From NCBI RefSeq assembly GCF_014837155.1, contig NZ_JACYHA010000007.1:112764-176763 (forward strand): a stretch of DNA of 64,000 nucleotides, written 5' to 3'. Shown piece by piece: positions 35,714 through 52,047 of the stretch; the stretch's first letter is position 1, and every line of letters begins with the position of its first letter. Under the pieces are notes generated by a model that saw nothing but the letters and a program-made list of their open reading frames with translations, was not told where the DNA came from and searched no databases. The DNA comes from Litchfieldia stipae (lineage in GTDB: Bacteria; Bacillota; Bacilli; Bacillales; Bacillaceae_L). The translations under genes and the position numbers were made by a program.

Positions 35714-36129
35714 TATCTTGAACTTTTTTATTCAATCTATGATTTCCAACTATTGGCTATCACTTCGACAGCCATGCGATTAAACCCTCCTAAAAAATAA
35801 TTTGTTTGATTAAAAAAATAATTTCTTAGAGTGGTGCTTCTGCTTACTTCTCCTAGCTTTGAAACAAGATCTTGTGCTCTCTCTCTATGTCTATGAAAAA
35901 CGCTAGAGAAATATCGTAGGAGAAAAGTATTCACAATATTTAGATATTTAATCAATACGATTGAATTGTTCATTTCGTGCTAACTTCATTTTTTATCGTA
36001 ACATAATTTACTGAATTTTTGATGTAGTCTGTTAGAAATTCTTACATAAATTTACACAGGAGATTTATTTTGAAATAACTTCTTTTGTCTTTTCTTAGTC
36101 TGGATGTTCTGATGTCTTTATTTTGCAAT
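35714..36129. other. Non-coding gap upstream of the nuo promoter
   Basis: AT-rich sequence. A 78-codon open frame on the minus strand (35973-35737) has no good ribosome binding site and I do not recognise it; it may be a gene remnant. The tandem array begins at about 36130. Confidence 0.5.
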
Positions 36130-36910
36130 TTTTAGATGGATGAGGGGCTTTAGGTAGATCCTCTAGTGACCTCATTCGCTCTGGGACTACCTCATCAGGG
36201 CACTAGGCAGCTTCTCTAGGTACCTCATTCACTTTGGGACTAGCTGATGGGGGCACTGGATGGCTTCGCTAGGTACCTCATCCACTATGAAACTACCTCA
36301 TCAGGGCACTAGACTGCTCTTCTAGTGACCTCATTTACTTTGAGACTAGCTGATGGGGGTACTGGGGCTTCTCTAGGTACCTCATCCACTATGAAACTAC
36401 ATCATCAGGGCACTAGACTGCTCTTCTAGTGACCTCATTCACTTTGGGACTAGCTGATGGGGGCACTGGATGGCTTCGCTAGGTACCTCATCCACTCCGG
36501 AACTACCTCATCAGGGCACTAGGCAGCTCTTCTAGGTTCCTCATTCACTTTGGGACTAGCTGATGGGGGCACTAGACTGCTCTTTTAGGTACCTCATCCA
36601 CTATGAAACTACCTCATCAGGGCACTAGGCAGCTCATCTAGTGACCTCATTCACTTTGGGACTAGCTGATGGGGGCACTGGATGGCTTCGCTAGGTACCT
36701 CATCCACTATGAAACTACCTCATCAGGGCACTAGACTGCTCTTCTAGGTTCCCCATTCACTCCGGAACTACCTCATCAGGACACTAGACAGCCCTTCTAG
36801 GTTCCTCATTCACTCCGGAACTACCTCATCAGGGCACTAGACAGCCCTTCTAGGTTCCTCATTCACTCCGGAACTACCTCATCAGGACACTATACCGCTC
36901 CTCCAGCCAA
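36130..36910. repeat. Tandem array, CTAG/ACCTCAT family (array 3 of 3)
   Basis: About fourteen imperfect units of about 53 bp, alternating two variants: CTAGGTACCTCATCCACTAT followed by GAAACTACCTCATCAGGGCACTAG, and CTAGTGACCTCATTCACTTT followed by GGGACTAGCTGATGGGGGCACTGG. It lies between the atp terminator and the nuo promoter. No gene is seen. Confidence 0.87.
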
Positions 36911-36930
36911 CGCACCACCTCACCTACTAC

Positions 36931-36970
36931 AAAAAAAAGAACCTAAAGATTTAAAATCTCTAGGTTCTTC
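36931..36970 (-). terminator. Terminator of the ATP synthase operon
   Basis: AAGAACCTAGAGATTT and AAATCTTTAGGTTCTT form a 16-bp stem with one G-U pair, followed by TTTTTT on the minus strand, right after the atpC stop. Confidence 0.9.
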
Positions 36971-36977
36971 CTGATTA

Positions 36978-37403
<426 letters not shown>

Positions 37404-37406
37404 TTA

Positions 37407-39729
<2,323 letters not shown>

Positions 39730-39831
39730 TCACCACCTTTTTGTCAAAAGATCTGTATTTGAGAGCGACGTAACATCAGTCGTCGCTCTTTAATTTTGAC
39801 TGATTTCGTATATATTGTTGTTTTAAATGCC

Positions 39832-39949
39832 GCAGCCTGAATACACTCCGCGTCCTGCGGGGTGACTGGTGAGCCTCCTCGTCGCATTGCTCCTGTGGGG
39901 TCTCACTTTGGCCACGTATCCCGCGGGAGTCTCCGTGTATTCAGACTGC
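39832..39949 (-). repeat. Dispersed inverted-end element (copy 4), inside the atp operon
   Basis: Ends GCAGCCTGAATACAC and GTGTATTCAGACTGC with the shared interior. It lies between atpG and atpA, so it must be read through in the operon transcript. Confidence 0.88.
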
Positions 39950-40015
39950 TGTTATTAGACAACACACTTTGAGAAAACAGCCTTTAACTTTTATATAAAT
40001 ACGTACGTTTTACTA

Positions 40016-41530
<1,515 letters not shown>

Positions 41531-41540
41531 TCACCCCTAT

Positions 41541-42700
<1,160 letters not shown>

Positions 42701-42755
42701 CTATTGAAATTTTTTAAATCAATAGTTATAGAAAGTAATAGTTCAGGTAAAACAA

Positions 42756-42788
42756 TGGCGAAGGTTCTCAATTGAGACGACTTCGCCA
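42756..42788 (-). promoter_or_regulatory. Strong hairpin between atpE and atpF
   Basis: TGGCGAAG and CTTCGCCA close an inner GTCTC/GAGAAC stem. On the minus strand it is followed by TTGTTTTACC, a weak U-tract. It lies inside the operon about 70 nt past the atpE stop and may slow or partly end transcription, or protect the 3' end of a processed atpE message. c-subunits are needed in many copies per complex. Confidence 0.5.
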
Positions 42789-42860
42789 CTTGAACCCGTT
42801 TATTTCGTTCTATCCCTTATGAACAAGTATAATACCTGTAAGATTAGACTCTAACTAAAA

Positions 42861-43121
<261 letters not shown>

Positions 43122-43127
43122 TTATTA

Positions 43128-43868
<741 letters not shown>

Positions 43869-43889
43869 CTATATCACCTCTCTTCCCCG

Positions 43890-44273
43890 TTATACATTTG
43901 TTTGTTGTTTGGATTGAATCATAAAATCTATAAAAATGACGATATAGGATGTCATTAATCCCAGTATTACAAAGTAAACATTGACATGTTCAGGGTATCT
44001 CAGAGAAATGAAGACAGCTAGTCCAGCCGCAGCCATCCTTGAAACAGTTCCTAACGAATACATCTTGCCGCCGTTCACAACGGTATCTCCAAACTTGTTC
44101 ACTTTTCGATACAGAAGCAAGTGATTATAGAAGCTTGTAATGGTTCCCACAATCAAACCCATGAATGCTGTATCATATGTAGTAAATCCCCAGCCTAAAA
44201 GAAACACAGCGATTAAATAGAACAAGTATTTCCTATGTCGTTTTATCATCGTTCCATTATCTTGTTGCTGCAT
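43890..44273 (-). CDS. atpI: ATP synthase subunit I (AtpI)
   Basis: A 127-residue membrane protein with four helices, with LFYLIAVFLLGWGF and GLIVGTITSFYNHLLLYRKVNKFG. AtpI assists assembly of the c-ring and possibly Mg2+ uptake in Bacillus. The gene lies between atpZ (3 bp upstream) and atpB (21 bp downstream). Confidence 0.9.
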   Translation of the reverse strand: MQQQDNGTMIKRHRKYLFYLIAVFLLGWGFTTYDTAFMGLIVGTITSFYNHLLLYRKVNKFGDTVVNGGKMYSLGTVSRMAAAGLAVFISLRYPEHVNVYFVILGLMTSYIVIFIDFMIQSKQQTNV

Positions 44274-44276
44274 GGC

Positions 44277-44501
44277 TTAATCTCCTGAGTTGTTGAATTT
44301 TTGGACAGAGTGGATTGTTGCGTATACACCAGCTGCTAGTCCCAACAGAAGGCCGATAATTAAGAAAAGTGGTTCGGTATCAATTTCCCGGTCTAACCAT
44401 CTTCCAAGGAAAATTCCGACTAAGATTGAACCTACTAATTGTGATGTAATGGCAGACATTAATGCCATCGCTCGAAAGGGATGTTTCGCTTTAGGACGCA
44501 T
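44277..44501 (-). CDS. atpZ: AtpZ/AtpI-family small membrane protein
   Basis: A 74-residue protein with two helices, ITSQLVGSILVGIFLGRWLDREIDTEPLFLIIGLLLGLAAGVYA split in the middle. This is the AtpZ pattern; in Bacillus it is encoded upstream of atpI and has been linked with AtpI to Mg2+/Ca2+ transport. It is the first gene of the operon. Confidence 0.88.
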   Translation of the reverse strand: MRPKAKHPFRAMALMSAITSQLVGSILVGIFLGRWLDREIDTEPLFLIIGLLLGLAAGVYATIHSVQKFNNSGD

Positions 44502-44599
44502 AAATCATGCCTCCTTTTTCAAGTAGAAAACGAAGTTTCAAAAATGTCACTAAATAGCCAGATATAACACTTGAAAACCTTATCATCATACCCTTTGTA

Positions 44600-44628
44600 A
44601 GCATACAATAGGCACCATTTAATGTCAA
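44600..44628 (-). promoter_or_regulatory. Sigma-A promoter of the atp operon
   Basis: On the minus strand TTGACA (44628-44623), a 17-bp spacer and TATGCT (44605-44600). The leader to atpZ is about 95 nt. A second TATAAT at about 44660 lacks a good -35 box. Confidence 0.75.
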
Positions 44629-44791
44629 TGTGTTTACTGTTAAAAAAATCACAAATCAATTATAACATTTGAACCCCAAATTGAATATCCATAACCCTAT
44701 TAAATCAACGTTTTGGTTTCTACTATATATATATTAAAAAAGCTTTTGATAGCGTTTTCCTATTGGTCGTGTTCACAAAATGTTCACAATT

Positions 44792-44835
44792 AACCGCCCC
44801 ACGAGAGACAAATGTCACAGAAGGGCGGTTTTTGT
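44792..44835. terminator. Hairpin after the Vpr-like protease gene
   Basis: AACCGCCC and GGGCGGTT, about 23 nt loop. The T-run follows on the plus strand (GGTTTTTGTT), while on the minus strand, the direction of the gene that ends at 44850, the tail is AATTG. It may act weakly there. Confidence 0.5.
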
Positions 44836-44849
44836 TCACAAATTAGGAC

Positions 44850-47093
44850 TTAATTTGCCCCAATATCGTCAATTAATATGTCAGATTCGATCGTGTCCTC
44901 TTTCCCCGCTTTTTTCGCAAAGACAATCGCCTTATACACGCCATGCAGGCCTAATTCTTCGATTGAGATCTCCTTCTCAATTAAACCTCTTGGCACATCG
45001 CGCTTCCAATCCAAGAAGGTAATAAATCGTAACGAGTCAGGATCGTAAAGGGCAATCCCATATTCCTCTGCTCCTCTTGGCAGATACAATTGGTATTGAT
45101 AGTGTGTCCTGTCTTCTTTTGCCCCAAATTGAAAGGCCATGACGCGAGGATAATCTGGTTCCTCGATCACAATCATGTACGGGATATGTGTCTTCTTTTT
45201 TCCATCGTCTAAAAAAAGATGCCCGCTATGAAGTCCAGCCCCAATCACAGTTGGTGTGATATCCACCGATAGGGTAATCTTTCTTTTTTCGTTTGGCTTC
45301 AGCTTGAACGGAGTCGGGAGCTTCCATTGGAATCCTTCTATGTGCTCAGGAAATTCAAAGGAGTAATGCTTCTCCTGATCCGATTGATTATCGACCGTGA
45401 TTGTGAGCTTCTTCTTTGTACGATGATGTTTTTGCTCAAACAATCCAAACGTCAATGTACTTGGATACACCAATGTTTCTGCATTCATCGCTTCAATCAC
45501 TTGGATTCTTCCAGCCCCTTGTTCATAGGACTTATAGAGATCGCCTTTTTCATCCTTTAGTAGCTTGGCCGTATTCATTAACGATGCTTTTATTTGCTCA
45601 GGTGTCCAATCAGGGTGAGCCTGCTTGATTAATGCACATGCACCAGCAACATGGGGAGCTGCCATACTTGTCCCCTGTAACTCGGTGTAGCCATTTGGAA
45701 TCGTACTATTGATTCCAACTCCAGGAGCCACTACGTCGGGCTTGATTTCCCATGTATTTGTGACAGGACCTCTCGAGCTAAATGATGCAATGGTATCCAT
45801 TACGTCATTGTAAGTCGTTTTGATCATGGTGTTCTTCTTTTTCAACTGCTTTTTCAGCCAGTCGCCATCTTCTTTAGTGAGTGAAGCAACCGGGATTTCA
45901 GGCTGAACATCCAGTGCACCTGCAAACTCGCCTTTTACATTATTATAAATCAGGACTCCCTTTGCCCCTGCGGCTTCGGCATTCAGTGCTTTTTCGGAAA
46001 ATGTAATCGTACCTCGTTCGATCAGAACAATTTTATCTTTAACATTTTGTTTGAAGTCACTCTTATTTCCTTTGCCAGCCACCACTAATTCGTGTTGCTT
46101 ATCGAGTAACCATGGTTTGGATCCCTGCATTTCGGTAATTGGGATTTCCTTGTCCTCCATTCCTATCGTGATCGATGGAATTTTTAACGGAGGGGTAGAA
46201 GCTCCAACGGATATAGCTTTCGTCGATGTTCCTGGAGAACCGACTGTCCACACGTCAGGGCCTGAGTTCCCACTTGAAGTAACCGCAACGATGCCTTTTT
46301 CAGTTGCCTTATTCAGGGCTAAACTGGTTGGCCAGTCTGGACCATTGACATTGTTTCCTAGCGATAGGTTAATAATATCGACCTTATCTGCAATCGCTTT
46401 GTCAATCGCTGCAATCACTTGATCAGAGGTACCGATTCCGCCTGGACCAAGCGCACGGTAGGCAATCACCTCGGCTTCTGGTGCCACGCCCTTCACCTTG
46501 CCATTGGCGGCGATAATCCCAGCGACATGTGTACCATGTAGCGTTTGATCATGCGCAGAGCCTTTTGTCTCCATCGGATCATTATCCCCATCGACAATAT
46601 CAAAGCCGCCATGATAATTATCGTGCAGGTCTGGGTGCGTATAATCGATGCCTGTATCAATGACACCAACCTTGATCCCTTTGCCAGTAAGACGATTGTC
46701 CTCCTCGTCAAAATAGCCCCTAATTGCGTCGCCACCGATAAATGGGACACTTTGATCGAGTGACACCTTATATGTAGCGACTGGAGAGCTGTGGAGGATG
46801 CCCTGCTCTTCTTTTAGCTTCAGAAGGTCGCCCCTCTTTCCTTTGACTGAGAAGCCATGAAAAACATACTTGTATTCTTGTGTAATAGTTAAGGAAGGAT
46901 TGTCCTTAATGATTGTTTCAATTCGATCTCGATTACTCTCCTCCGTCACAATGACTGACGTGATGATTTCATCCATTGATTCTGTAGGTAATTCAGGACG
47001 GTTTGGAAATACCGGGGTATCTGCATGAGCAGGTAGATGTGTGCTTGTTATAAGTAGAATCATGCTTAGTGCGATGAATAGTGTCTGTCTCAA
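44850..47093 (-). CDS. vpr: Secreted subtilisin-family serine protease with PA domain (Vpr-like)
   Basis: A 747-residue secreted protease. Signal peptide MRQTLFIALSMILLITS...AHA, then an I9 propeptide (residues about 40-115), the S8 domain with Asp146 (VIDTGIDY), His186 (LHGTHVAG) and Ser476 (GTSMAAPHVAG), and a PA-domain insert (residues about 340-430) before the Ser. The C-terminal 200 residues are a Fn3-like domain. I use the TTG at 47093, with GGGAGG 7 nt upstream. The open frame goes to 47192 but that part is inside the repeat array region. Its place between atp and upp is not that of vpr in B. subtilis. Confidence 0.9.
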   Translation of the reverse strand: MRQTLFIALSMILLITSTHLPAHADTPVFPNRPELPTESMDEIITSVIVTEESNRDRIETIIKDNPSLTITQEYKYVFHGFSVKGKRGDLLKLKEEQGILHSSPVATYKVSLDQSVPFIGGDAIRGYFDEEDNRLTGKGIKVGVIDTGIDYTHPDLHDNYHGGFDIVDGDNDPMETKGSAHDQTLHGTHVAGIIAANGKVKGVAPEAEVIAYRALGPGGIGTSDQVIAAIDKAIADKVDIINLSLGNNVNGPDWPTSLALNKATEKGIVAVTSSGNSGPDVWTVGSPGTSTKAISVGASTPPLKIPSITIGMEDKEIPITEMQGSKPWLLDKQHELVVAGKGNKSDFKQNVKDKIVLIERGTITFSEKALNAEAAGAKGVLIYNNVKGEFAGALDVQPEIPVASLTKEDGDWLKKQLKKKNTMIKTTYNDVMDTIASFSSRGPVTNTWEIKPDVVAPGVGINSTIPNGYTELQGTSMAAPHVAGACALIKQAHPDWTPEQIKASLMNTAKLLKDEKGDLYKSYEQGAGRIQVIEAMNAETLVYPSTLTFGLFEQKHHRTKKKLTITVDNQSDQEKHYSFEFPEHIEGFQWKLPTPFKLKPNEKRKITLSVDITPTVIGAGLHSGHLFLDDGKKKTHIPYMIVIEEPDYPRVMAFQFGAKEDRTHYQYQLYLPRGAEEYGIALYDPDSLRFITFLDWKRDVPRGLIEKEISIEELGLHGVYKAIVFAKKAGKEDTIESDILIDDIGAN

Positions 47094-47149
47094 CAAATCG
47101 CCTCCCTTGATGTGTAGTCTGTCTCGAAAGCTTGAAAATATGAGGGGGA

Positions 47150-47822
47150 GATTTGATGAAAGGTACTTATTGGATGTAGCATATAAATGCATTCAACCAA
47201 ATCAGAGTCGATTCCGCCGAAACAGAGCGATTATCCGACGAAAGAAGAGTATGATTCAACGAACGACCATGCCGTTCTGATAAAAGCAAATTCATTCAAC
47301 GAACTCAAGGTGGAATCCAACGAAACAGAGCGATAATCCGACGAAAGTGGAGTCGAATTCAACGAAAGGCTCTTGCTGGATGTAGCATATCAATTCATTC
47401 AACGGAATCGAAGTGGAATTCAACGAAATCGAAGTGGAATCCAACGAAACAAGGCGATAATCCGACGAAAGTGGAGTCGAATTCAACGAAAGGCTCTTTC
47501 TGGATGTAGCATATCAATTCATTCAACGAAATCGAAGTGGAATCCGCCGAAACAGAGCGATAATCCAACGAAAGAAGAGTATGATTCAACGAAAGGCTGG
47601 GCCTTTCTGGAGAATATCAATTCATTCAACGAACTCAAGGTGAAAACCAACGAAACAGAGCGATAATCCGACGAAAGTGGAGTCGAATTCAACGAAAGGC
47701 TCTTTCTGGATGTAGCATATCAATTCATTCAACGAAATCGAAGTGGAATCCGCCGAAACAGAGCGATTATCCGACGAACAAGCCAATGAATCCCACGAAA
47801 ATCACATTTAATTCAACGGAAT
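47150..47822. repeat. Tandem array, TCAACGAA family (array 2 of 4)
   Basis: About six units of about 103 bp. The cores TTCAACGAA, TCCAACGAA and TCCGACGAA follow each other at 21-bp steps, then one 40-bp step completes the unit. That 40-bp step often holds a hairpin: GAACG/CGTTC near 47260, GAAAG/CTTTC near 47486 and GAAAGGC/GCCTTTC near 47591. It lies between the upp terminator and the protease start, so any protease promoter is in or beside it. Confidence 0.87.
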
Positions 47823-47840
47823 CCCCTTCCCTGCATCCTC

Positions 47841-47876
47841 ACATAAATAAAGAAGATAACCCACAGGTTATCTTCT
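47841..47876 (-). terminator. Terminator after upp
   Basis: AGAAGATAACC, TGTG, GGTTATCTTCT, then TTATTTATG on the minus strand. An 11-bp perfect stem directly after the upp stop. Confidence 0.85.
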
Positions 47877-47887
47877 CCAATCCAAGA

Positions 47888-48535
<648 letters not shown>

Positions 48536-48551
48536 TTATTCACTTCAATAG

Positions 48552-48580
48552 ATTTTACAGAAGTAAAGAGGCTTATTCAA
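48552..48580 (-). promoter_or_regulatory. Sigma-A promoter of upp
   Basis: On the minus strand TTGAAT, a 17-bp spacer, TAAAAT, with the upp start about 35 nt downstream of the -10 box. Confidence 0.65.
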
Positions 48581-48663
48581 GAGAAAGTCGTGGATATTTG
48601 TGTGTTTTTGTTAACAATTGTCGATTTTTCATGAAAAAATAAAGGTTATTTGCGTGTAATGCC

Positions 48664-48778
48664 GCAGCCTGAATACACTCCGCGTCCGGCGGGGTGTCGA
48701 GCCTCCTCGTCGCTTTCGCTCCTGTGGGGTCTCACTCTGGCCACGCATCCCGCAGGAGTCTACGTGTATTCAGTCTGC
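48664..48778 (-). repeat. Dispersed inverted-end element (copy 5)
   Basis: Ends GCAGCCTGAATACAC and GTGTATTCAGTCTGC. It lies between glyA's terminator and upp's promoter, in the same direction as the other copies. Confidence 0.88.
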
Positions 48779-48814
48779 TAGATAGCTTCTTCAATTGTGA
48801 AAAACCAGCATATA

Positions 48815-48851
48815 TAAAAAAGCTAGACTCCAAATCGGATGTCTAGCTCTC
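48815..48851 (-). terminator. Terminator after glyA
   Basis: AGCTAGAC and GTCTAGCT, with TTTTTT following on the minus strand. Confidence 0.82.
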
Positions 48852-48856
48852 TTTTT

Positions 48857-50098
48857 TTAAAGTTCTTTATATAAAACAAATTTCGCCGTAAGTGCTTCAA
48901 CACGTGCTGCTGCTTCTTTTAAGCTTGCTTCGCTTTCGTGATTCTTTAGAGTGAATGCGATGATTGATGCAATCTCATCCATGTCCTCTAGTGCGAATCC
49001 ACGAGATGTGACAGCCGCTGTTCCGATACGGATTCCGCTTGTTACAAATGGGCTTTCAGTATCGAATGGAATTGTGTTTTTATTCACTGTGATGCCAACT
49101 TCATCAAGAACATGCTCAGCTACTTTTCCTGTTAAGCCAATTGCCTTCACATCAACTAGTAATAGGTGGTTATCTGTTCCGTCAGACACTAGCTTTAAGC
49201 CTTCTTTTTTCAGACCTGCAGCAAGACGCTTTGCATTAGCAATAATATTTCCTGCATATACCTTGAAATCGTCCTGAAGAGCTTCACCAAATGCCACAGC
49301 TTTAGCAGCAATGACATGCATTAATGGTCCACCTTGAATGCCAGGGAAAATGGACTTATCAATTTTACGACCGAATTCTTCTTTGCATAAAATCATTCCA
49401 CCACGTGGTCCACGTAATGTTTTATGAGTGGTCGTTGTAACGAAATCAGCGTATGGTACTGGGTTTGGATGAAGACCTGCAGCAACAAGTCCTGCAATAT
49501 GAGCCATATCAACCATTAAATATGCGCCAACTTCATCTGCAATTTCACGGAATCGTTTGAAGTCGATTTCGCGTGGATATGCACTAGCACCTGCTACGAT
49601 TAACTTTGGTTTATGTGTACGAGCTTTTTCAAGAACGTCATCGTAATTAATTGTATGTGTCTCTTCGTCAACCCCGTACTCCACGAAATTATATTGAATT
49701 CCACTAAAGTTTACTGGGCTACCGTGAGTTAAATGTCCACCGTGTGATAGATTCATCCCTAACACTGTATCGCCTTGCTCTAAGATGGTGAAATAAACGG
49801 CCATGTTTGCTTGTGCACCTGAATGTGGTTGAACATTCACGTATTCTGCTCCGAAGATTTCCTTTGCACGGTCACGAGCAATATCTTCAACTACGTCAAC
49901 ATGCTCACAGCCACCATAATAACGACGACCTGGGTAACCTTCAGCATATTTGTTCGTTAAAACTGAACCTTGAGCTTCCATTACTGCTTCACTTACGAAG
50001 TTCTCAGAAGCAATAAGCTCGATTTTCGTTCTTTGTCTCTTTAACTCATCTTGAATTGATCCAAACACTGCTGGATCTTGTTGCGATAAATGTTTCAT
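48857..50098 (-). CDS. glyA: Serine hydroxymethyltransferase
   Basis: A 413-residue PLP enzyme that converts serine and tetrahydrofolate to glycine and methylene-THF, the main source of one-carbon units. The PLP lysine is in [14 protein letters not shown] (about residue 226). The start [19 protein letters not shown] and the length are typical. It has a terminator and lies in the usual place upstream of upp. Confidence 0.97.
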   Translation of the reverse strand: MKHLSQQDPAVFGSIQDELKRQRTKIELIASENFVSEAVMEAQGSVLTNKYAEGYPGRRYYGGCEHVDVVEDIARDRAKEIFGAEYVNVQPHSGAQANMAVYFTILEQGDTVLGMNLSHGGHLTHGSPVNFSGIQYNFVEYGVDEETHTINYDDVLEKARTHKPKLIVAGASAYPREIDFKRFREIADEVGAYLMVDMAHIAGLVAAGLHPNPVPYADFVTTTTHKTLRGPRGGMILCKEEFGRKIDKSIFPGIQGGPLMHVIAAKAVAFGEALQDDFKVYAGNIIANAKRLAAGLKKEGLKLVSDGTDNHLLLVDVKAIGLTGKVAEHVLDEVGITVNKNTIPFDTESPFVTSGIRIGTAAVTSRGFALEDMDEIASIIAFTLKNHESEASLKEAAARVEALTAKFVLYKEL

Positions 50099-50232
50099 TG
50101 GAATCCCCCTTCACATGTCAAGACTCTAGTATTTTTATAAAAATCAAATCCTCCCTCATTTTATCACTTTCAATTTCGAAGAGAAAGGTATAATTTTTGA
50201 AATCCGAAAAATAGTGACTATAGTTATGTTTA

Positions 50233-51240
50233 TTATTCGGTTTTTTCCCAATTCCAGTAATCAAATTCGCCAACCTGTACTCCTCGGAACGTTTCTTCCT
50301 CTTTTAGCTTTAATAGTTCCTTCACTGGGCCAGTCACAACTGCACCATATACTTGGAAACCATTTTCCTTTAAATAGCTATGTCGTTCCTCAAGATAACG
50401 TAGTCCTAAAAACTGTTCAATATAGGTTTTACTCTCATTCTTAATTAATTCATCCATGTTTTTGAGCATTATTTTTTCAATGTCAGCGATGCTGTCTTCC
50501 CTAATCATAACCTCTGAAAAGGCATGATATCCCTCAAGAAGCTCCCTGCCTCGAGAAAGACCGAGCGTTTCAACCGACAAATACGAACCACCCGCAAGTC
50601 CGTATCCCACATCTTCAATTTCTTTTAACTCCCCACTATACAAAGGCATCCACAATACATCAAGATCGTATTTTCCTAAAATCTTTAATAGTTCCTCCGG
50701 ATCATAGTATTGATCGGTTGAAAAAGCTAAATCTGCAACCGTCCCCTCATGCACCTTTTCTAAAGGATCCCATACGTCATCCTGATTTTTAAAATAAAGC
50801 TTTTCTCCCGTTTTCGGATGTTCGGGTAGATAGAAGTGAAACCATTGGTTCTCTGTTAGCCGATGATATGTTAATTGCTTACTTGAAAAAGCAGTGAATA
50901 CTCGCTTACTTATGTCCAATGTTGCCACCGGTTCCTTGTCTTTCCCTATCGTTCGATACAGTGGCAGCGAGATATGCTGTGTGAAAAAGGGTGTGATCTC
51001 AGGATCAGGATGCGATAAATACTCACTGTACAATCCCCCTTGCGTCCAGTCAATTGCAAGGTTCATATTAAATTTATGCTTTGACCCAATATCTGTTTGG
51101 CTATATCCAATCGTTAAGAACAAAGAATAAATGAAATAAAGTCCTCCGATAATCAATAAAACTCTTACAATCCTAGCAGTCAAAAGAAAGCGATACTTCC
51201 ACAAGATCTTCTTTTCCTTATCCTTCGACCATTCAGTCAT
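50233..51240 (-). CDS. Anti-sigma factor (sigma-regulator N/C-domain type, YhdL-like)
   Basis: A 335-residue membrane protein with a cytoplasmic N-terminus (MTEWSKDKEKKILWKYRF), one transmembrane helix (about residues 24-46) and a large extracellular part. It looks like the Sigma_reg_N / Sigma_reg_C pair of proteins that hold ECF sigma factors, as YhdL does for SigM. The ATG at 51240 has AAAGGAG 8 nt upstream and overlaps the sigma gene stop. It is the natural partner of that sigma factor. Confidence 0.78.
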   Translation of the reverse strand: MTEWSKDKEKKILWKYRFLLTARIVRVLLIIGGLYFIYSLFLTIGYSQTDIGSKHKFNMNLAIDWTQGGLYSEYLSHPDPEITPFFTQHISLPLYRTIGKDKEPVATLDISKRVFTAFSSKQLTYHRLTENQWFHFYLPEHPKTGEKLYFKNQDDVWDPLEKVHEGTVADLAFSTDQYYDPEELLKILGKYDLDVLWMPLYSGELKEIEDVGYGLAGGSYLSVETLGLSRGRELLEGYHAFSEVMIREDSIADIEKIMLKNMDELIKNESKTYIEQFLGLRYLEERHSYLKENGFQVYGAVVTGPVKELLKLKEEETFRGVQVGEFDYWNWEKTE

Positions 51241-51781
51241 TGAACTCTCTCCTTTCACCTGAAAGCTGTTGCAGCCGTTTTCTCGCTCTATGAAGCGTCA
51301 CCTTGACCTGCGATTCGGTCAATTCCATCGTTTCCTGAATCTCCTGGTAGGAGAAGTCCGCAAATTCTCTCAAATAAATAATCGTACGATAATTTTCTGG
51401 CAATATATCAAGCAACTCTTTTAATTCTCTCTCCGTCTCTCGATTCAATGCTTCTTCAAGTGGCAAACCGTATGGACTATGCATTTCTTCCTTTTCAAAA
51501 AAAGGTACCCAGTTCCAGCGCTTCCTTTTACGCCATTCATCTAAATAGGTATTCCGTGCCACCTTATAGAGCCAAGGCCTTACTTCCTCATGCTTATAAA
51601 AATGGAGTGAAACCGTGGCTCGAAAAAAGGTTTCCTGCACCAATTCCTCTGCCACAGTGGGAGACCCAGATAAACGGAGGAGATAGTAGTATAAGCTTTC
51701 TGCATACCTACGATAGATATCATCCAGCTTCTCATTTCGTTGACCGTTATCCACCCTTGACCTCCCTCTCACTTCTGTCAT
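51233..51781 (-). CDS. ECF-type RNA polymerase sigma factor
   Basis: A 182-residue protein with sigma-70 region 2 (YRRYAESLYYYLLRLSGSPTVAEELVQETFFRA) and region 4 (LPENYRTIIYLREFADFSYQEIQE, then ESQVKVTLHRARKRL). It is co-encoded with a membrane anti-sigma factor overlapping its stop by 8 bp. It may be activated by an envelope stress, as SigM is; which member it is cannot be told from the sequence. Confidence 0.9.
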   Translation of the reverse strand: MTEVRGRSRVDNGQRNEKLDDIYRRYAESLYYYLLRLSGSPTVAEELVQETFFRATVSLHFYKHEEVRPWLYKVARNTYLDEWRKRKRWNWVPFFEKEEMHSPYGLPLEEALNRETERELKELLDILPENYRTIIYLREFADFSYQEIQETMELTESQVKVTLHRARKRLQQLSGERREFND

Positions 51782-51880
51782 CTATGAATATAACGATTGT
51801 TTTACCTAAATGTTACATGTTCAGAGCCTATCTTTTGTATAAAAATGCTGTTTTCGTATAAATCGTCGCTTACAAAGCCC

Positions 51881-51955
51881 GCAGTTTGAATACACTCCGC
51901 GTCCTATGGGGTGTCTGGTGAGCCTCCCATGGGAGTCTACGTGTATTCAGACTGC
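51881..51955 (-). repeat. Dispersed inverted-end element (copy 6, internally deleted)
   Basis: Ends GCAGTTTGAATACAC and GTGTATTCAGACTGC. Only 75 bp: the middle between GAGCCTCC and CATGGGAGTC is missing, so this copy shows that the ends are retained when the middle is lost. Confidence 0.8.
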
Positions 51956-52007
51956 TAGATATAATTCTATTGATGCAATGTAACAAACTTAAACTAATAT
52001 ACCCATA

Positions 52008-52040
52008 AAAAAAGTCCTTCATTTCAAAAATGAAGAACTT
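52008..52040 (-). terminator. Terminator after ywlG
   Basis: AAGTTCTTCATTT and AAATGAAGGACTT pair with one G-U, followed by TTTTTT on the minus strand. Confidence 0.8.
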
Positions 52041-52047
52041 GTTATTG

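Noticed and set aside
35737..35973. A 78-codon minus-strand open frame between atpC and nuoA.
   Set aside because: No clear ribosome binding site and no family. It could be a remnant, but I cannot support a gene.
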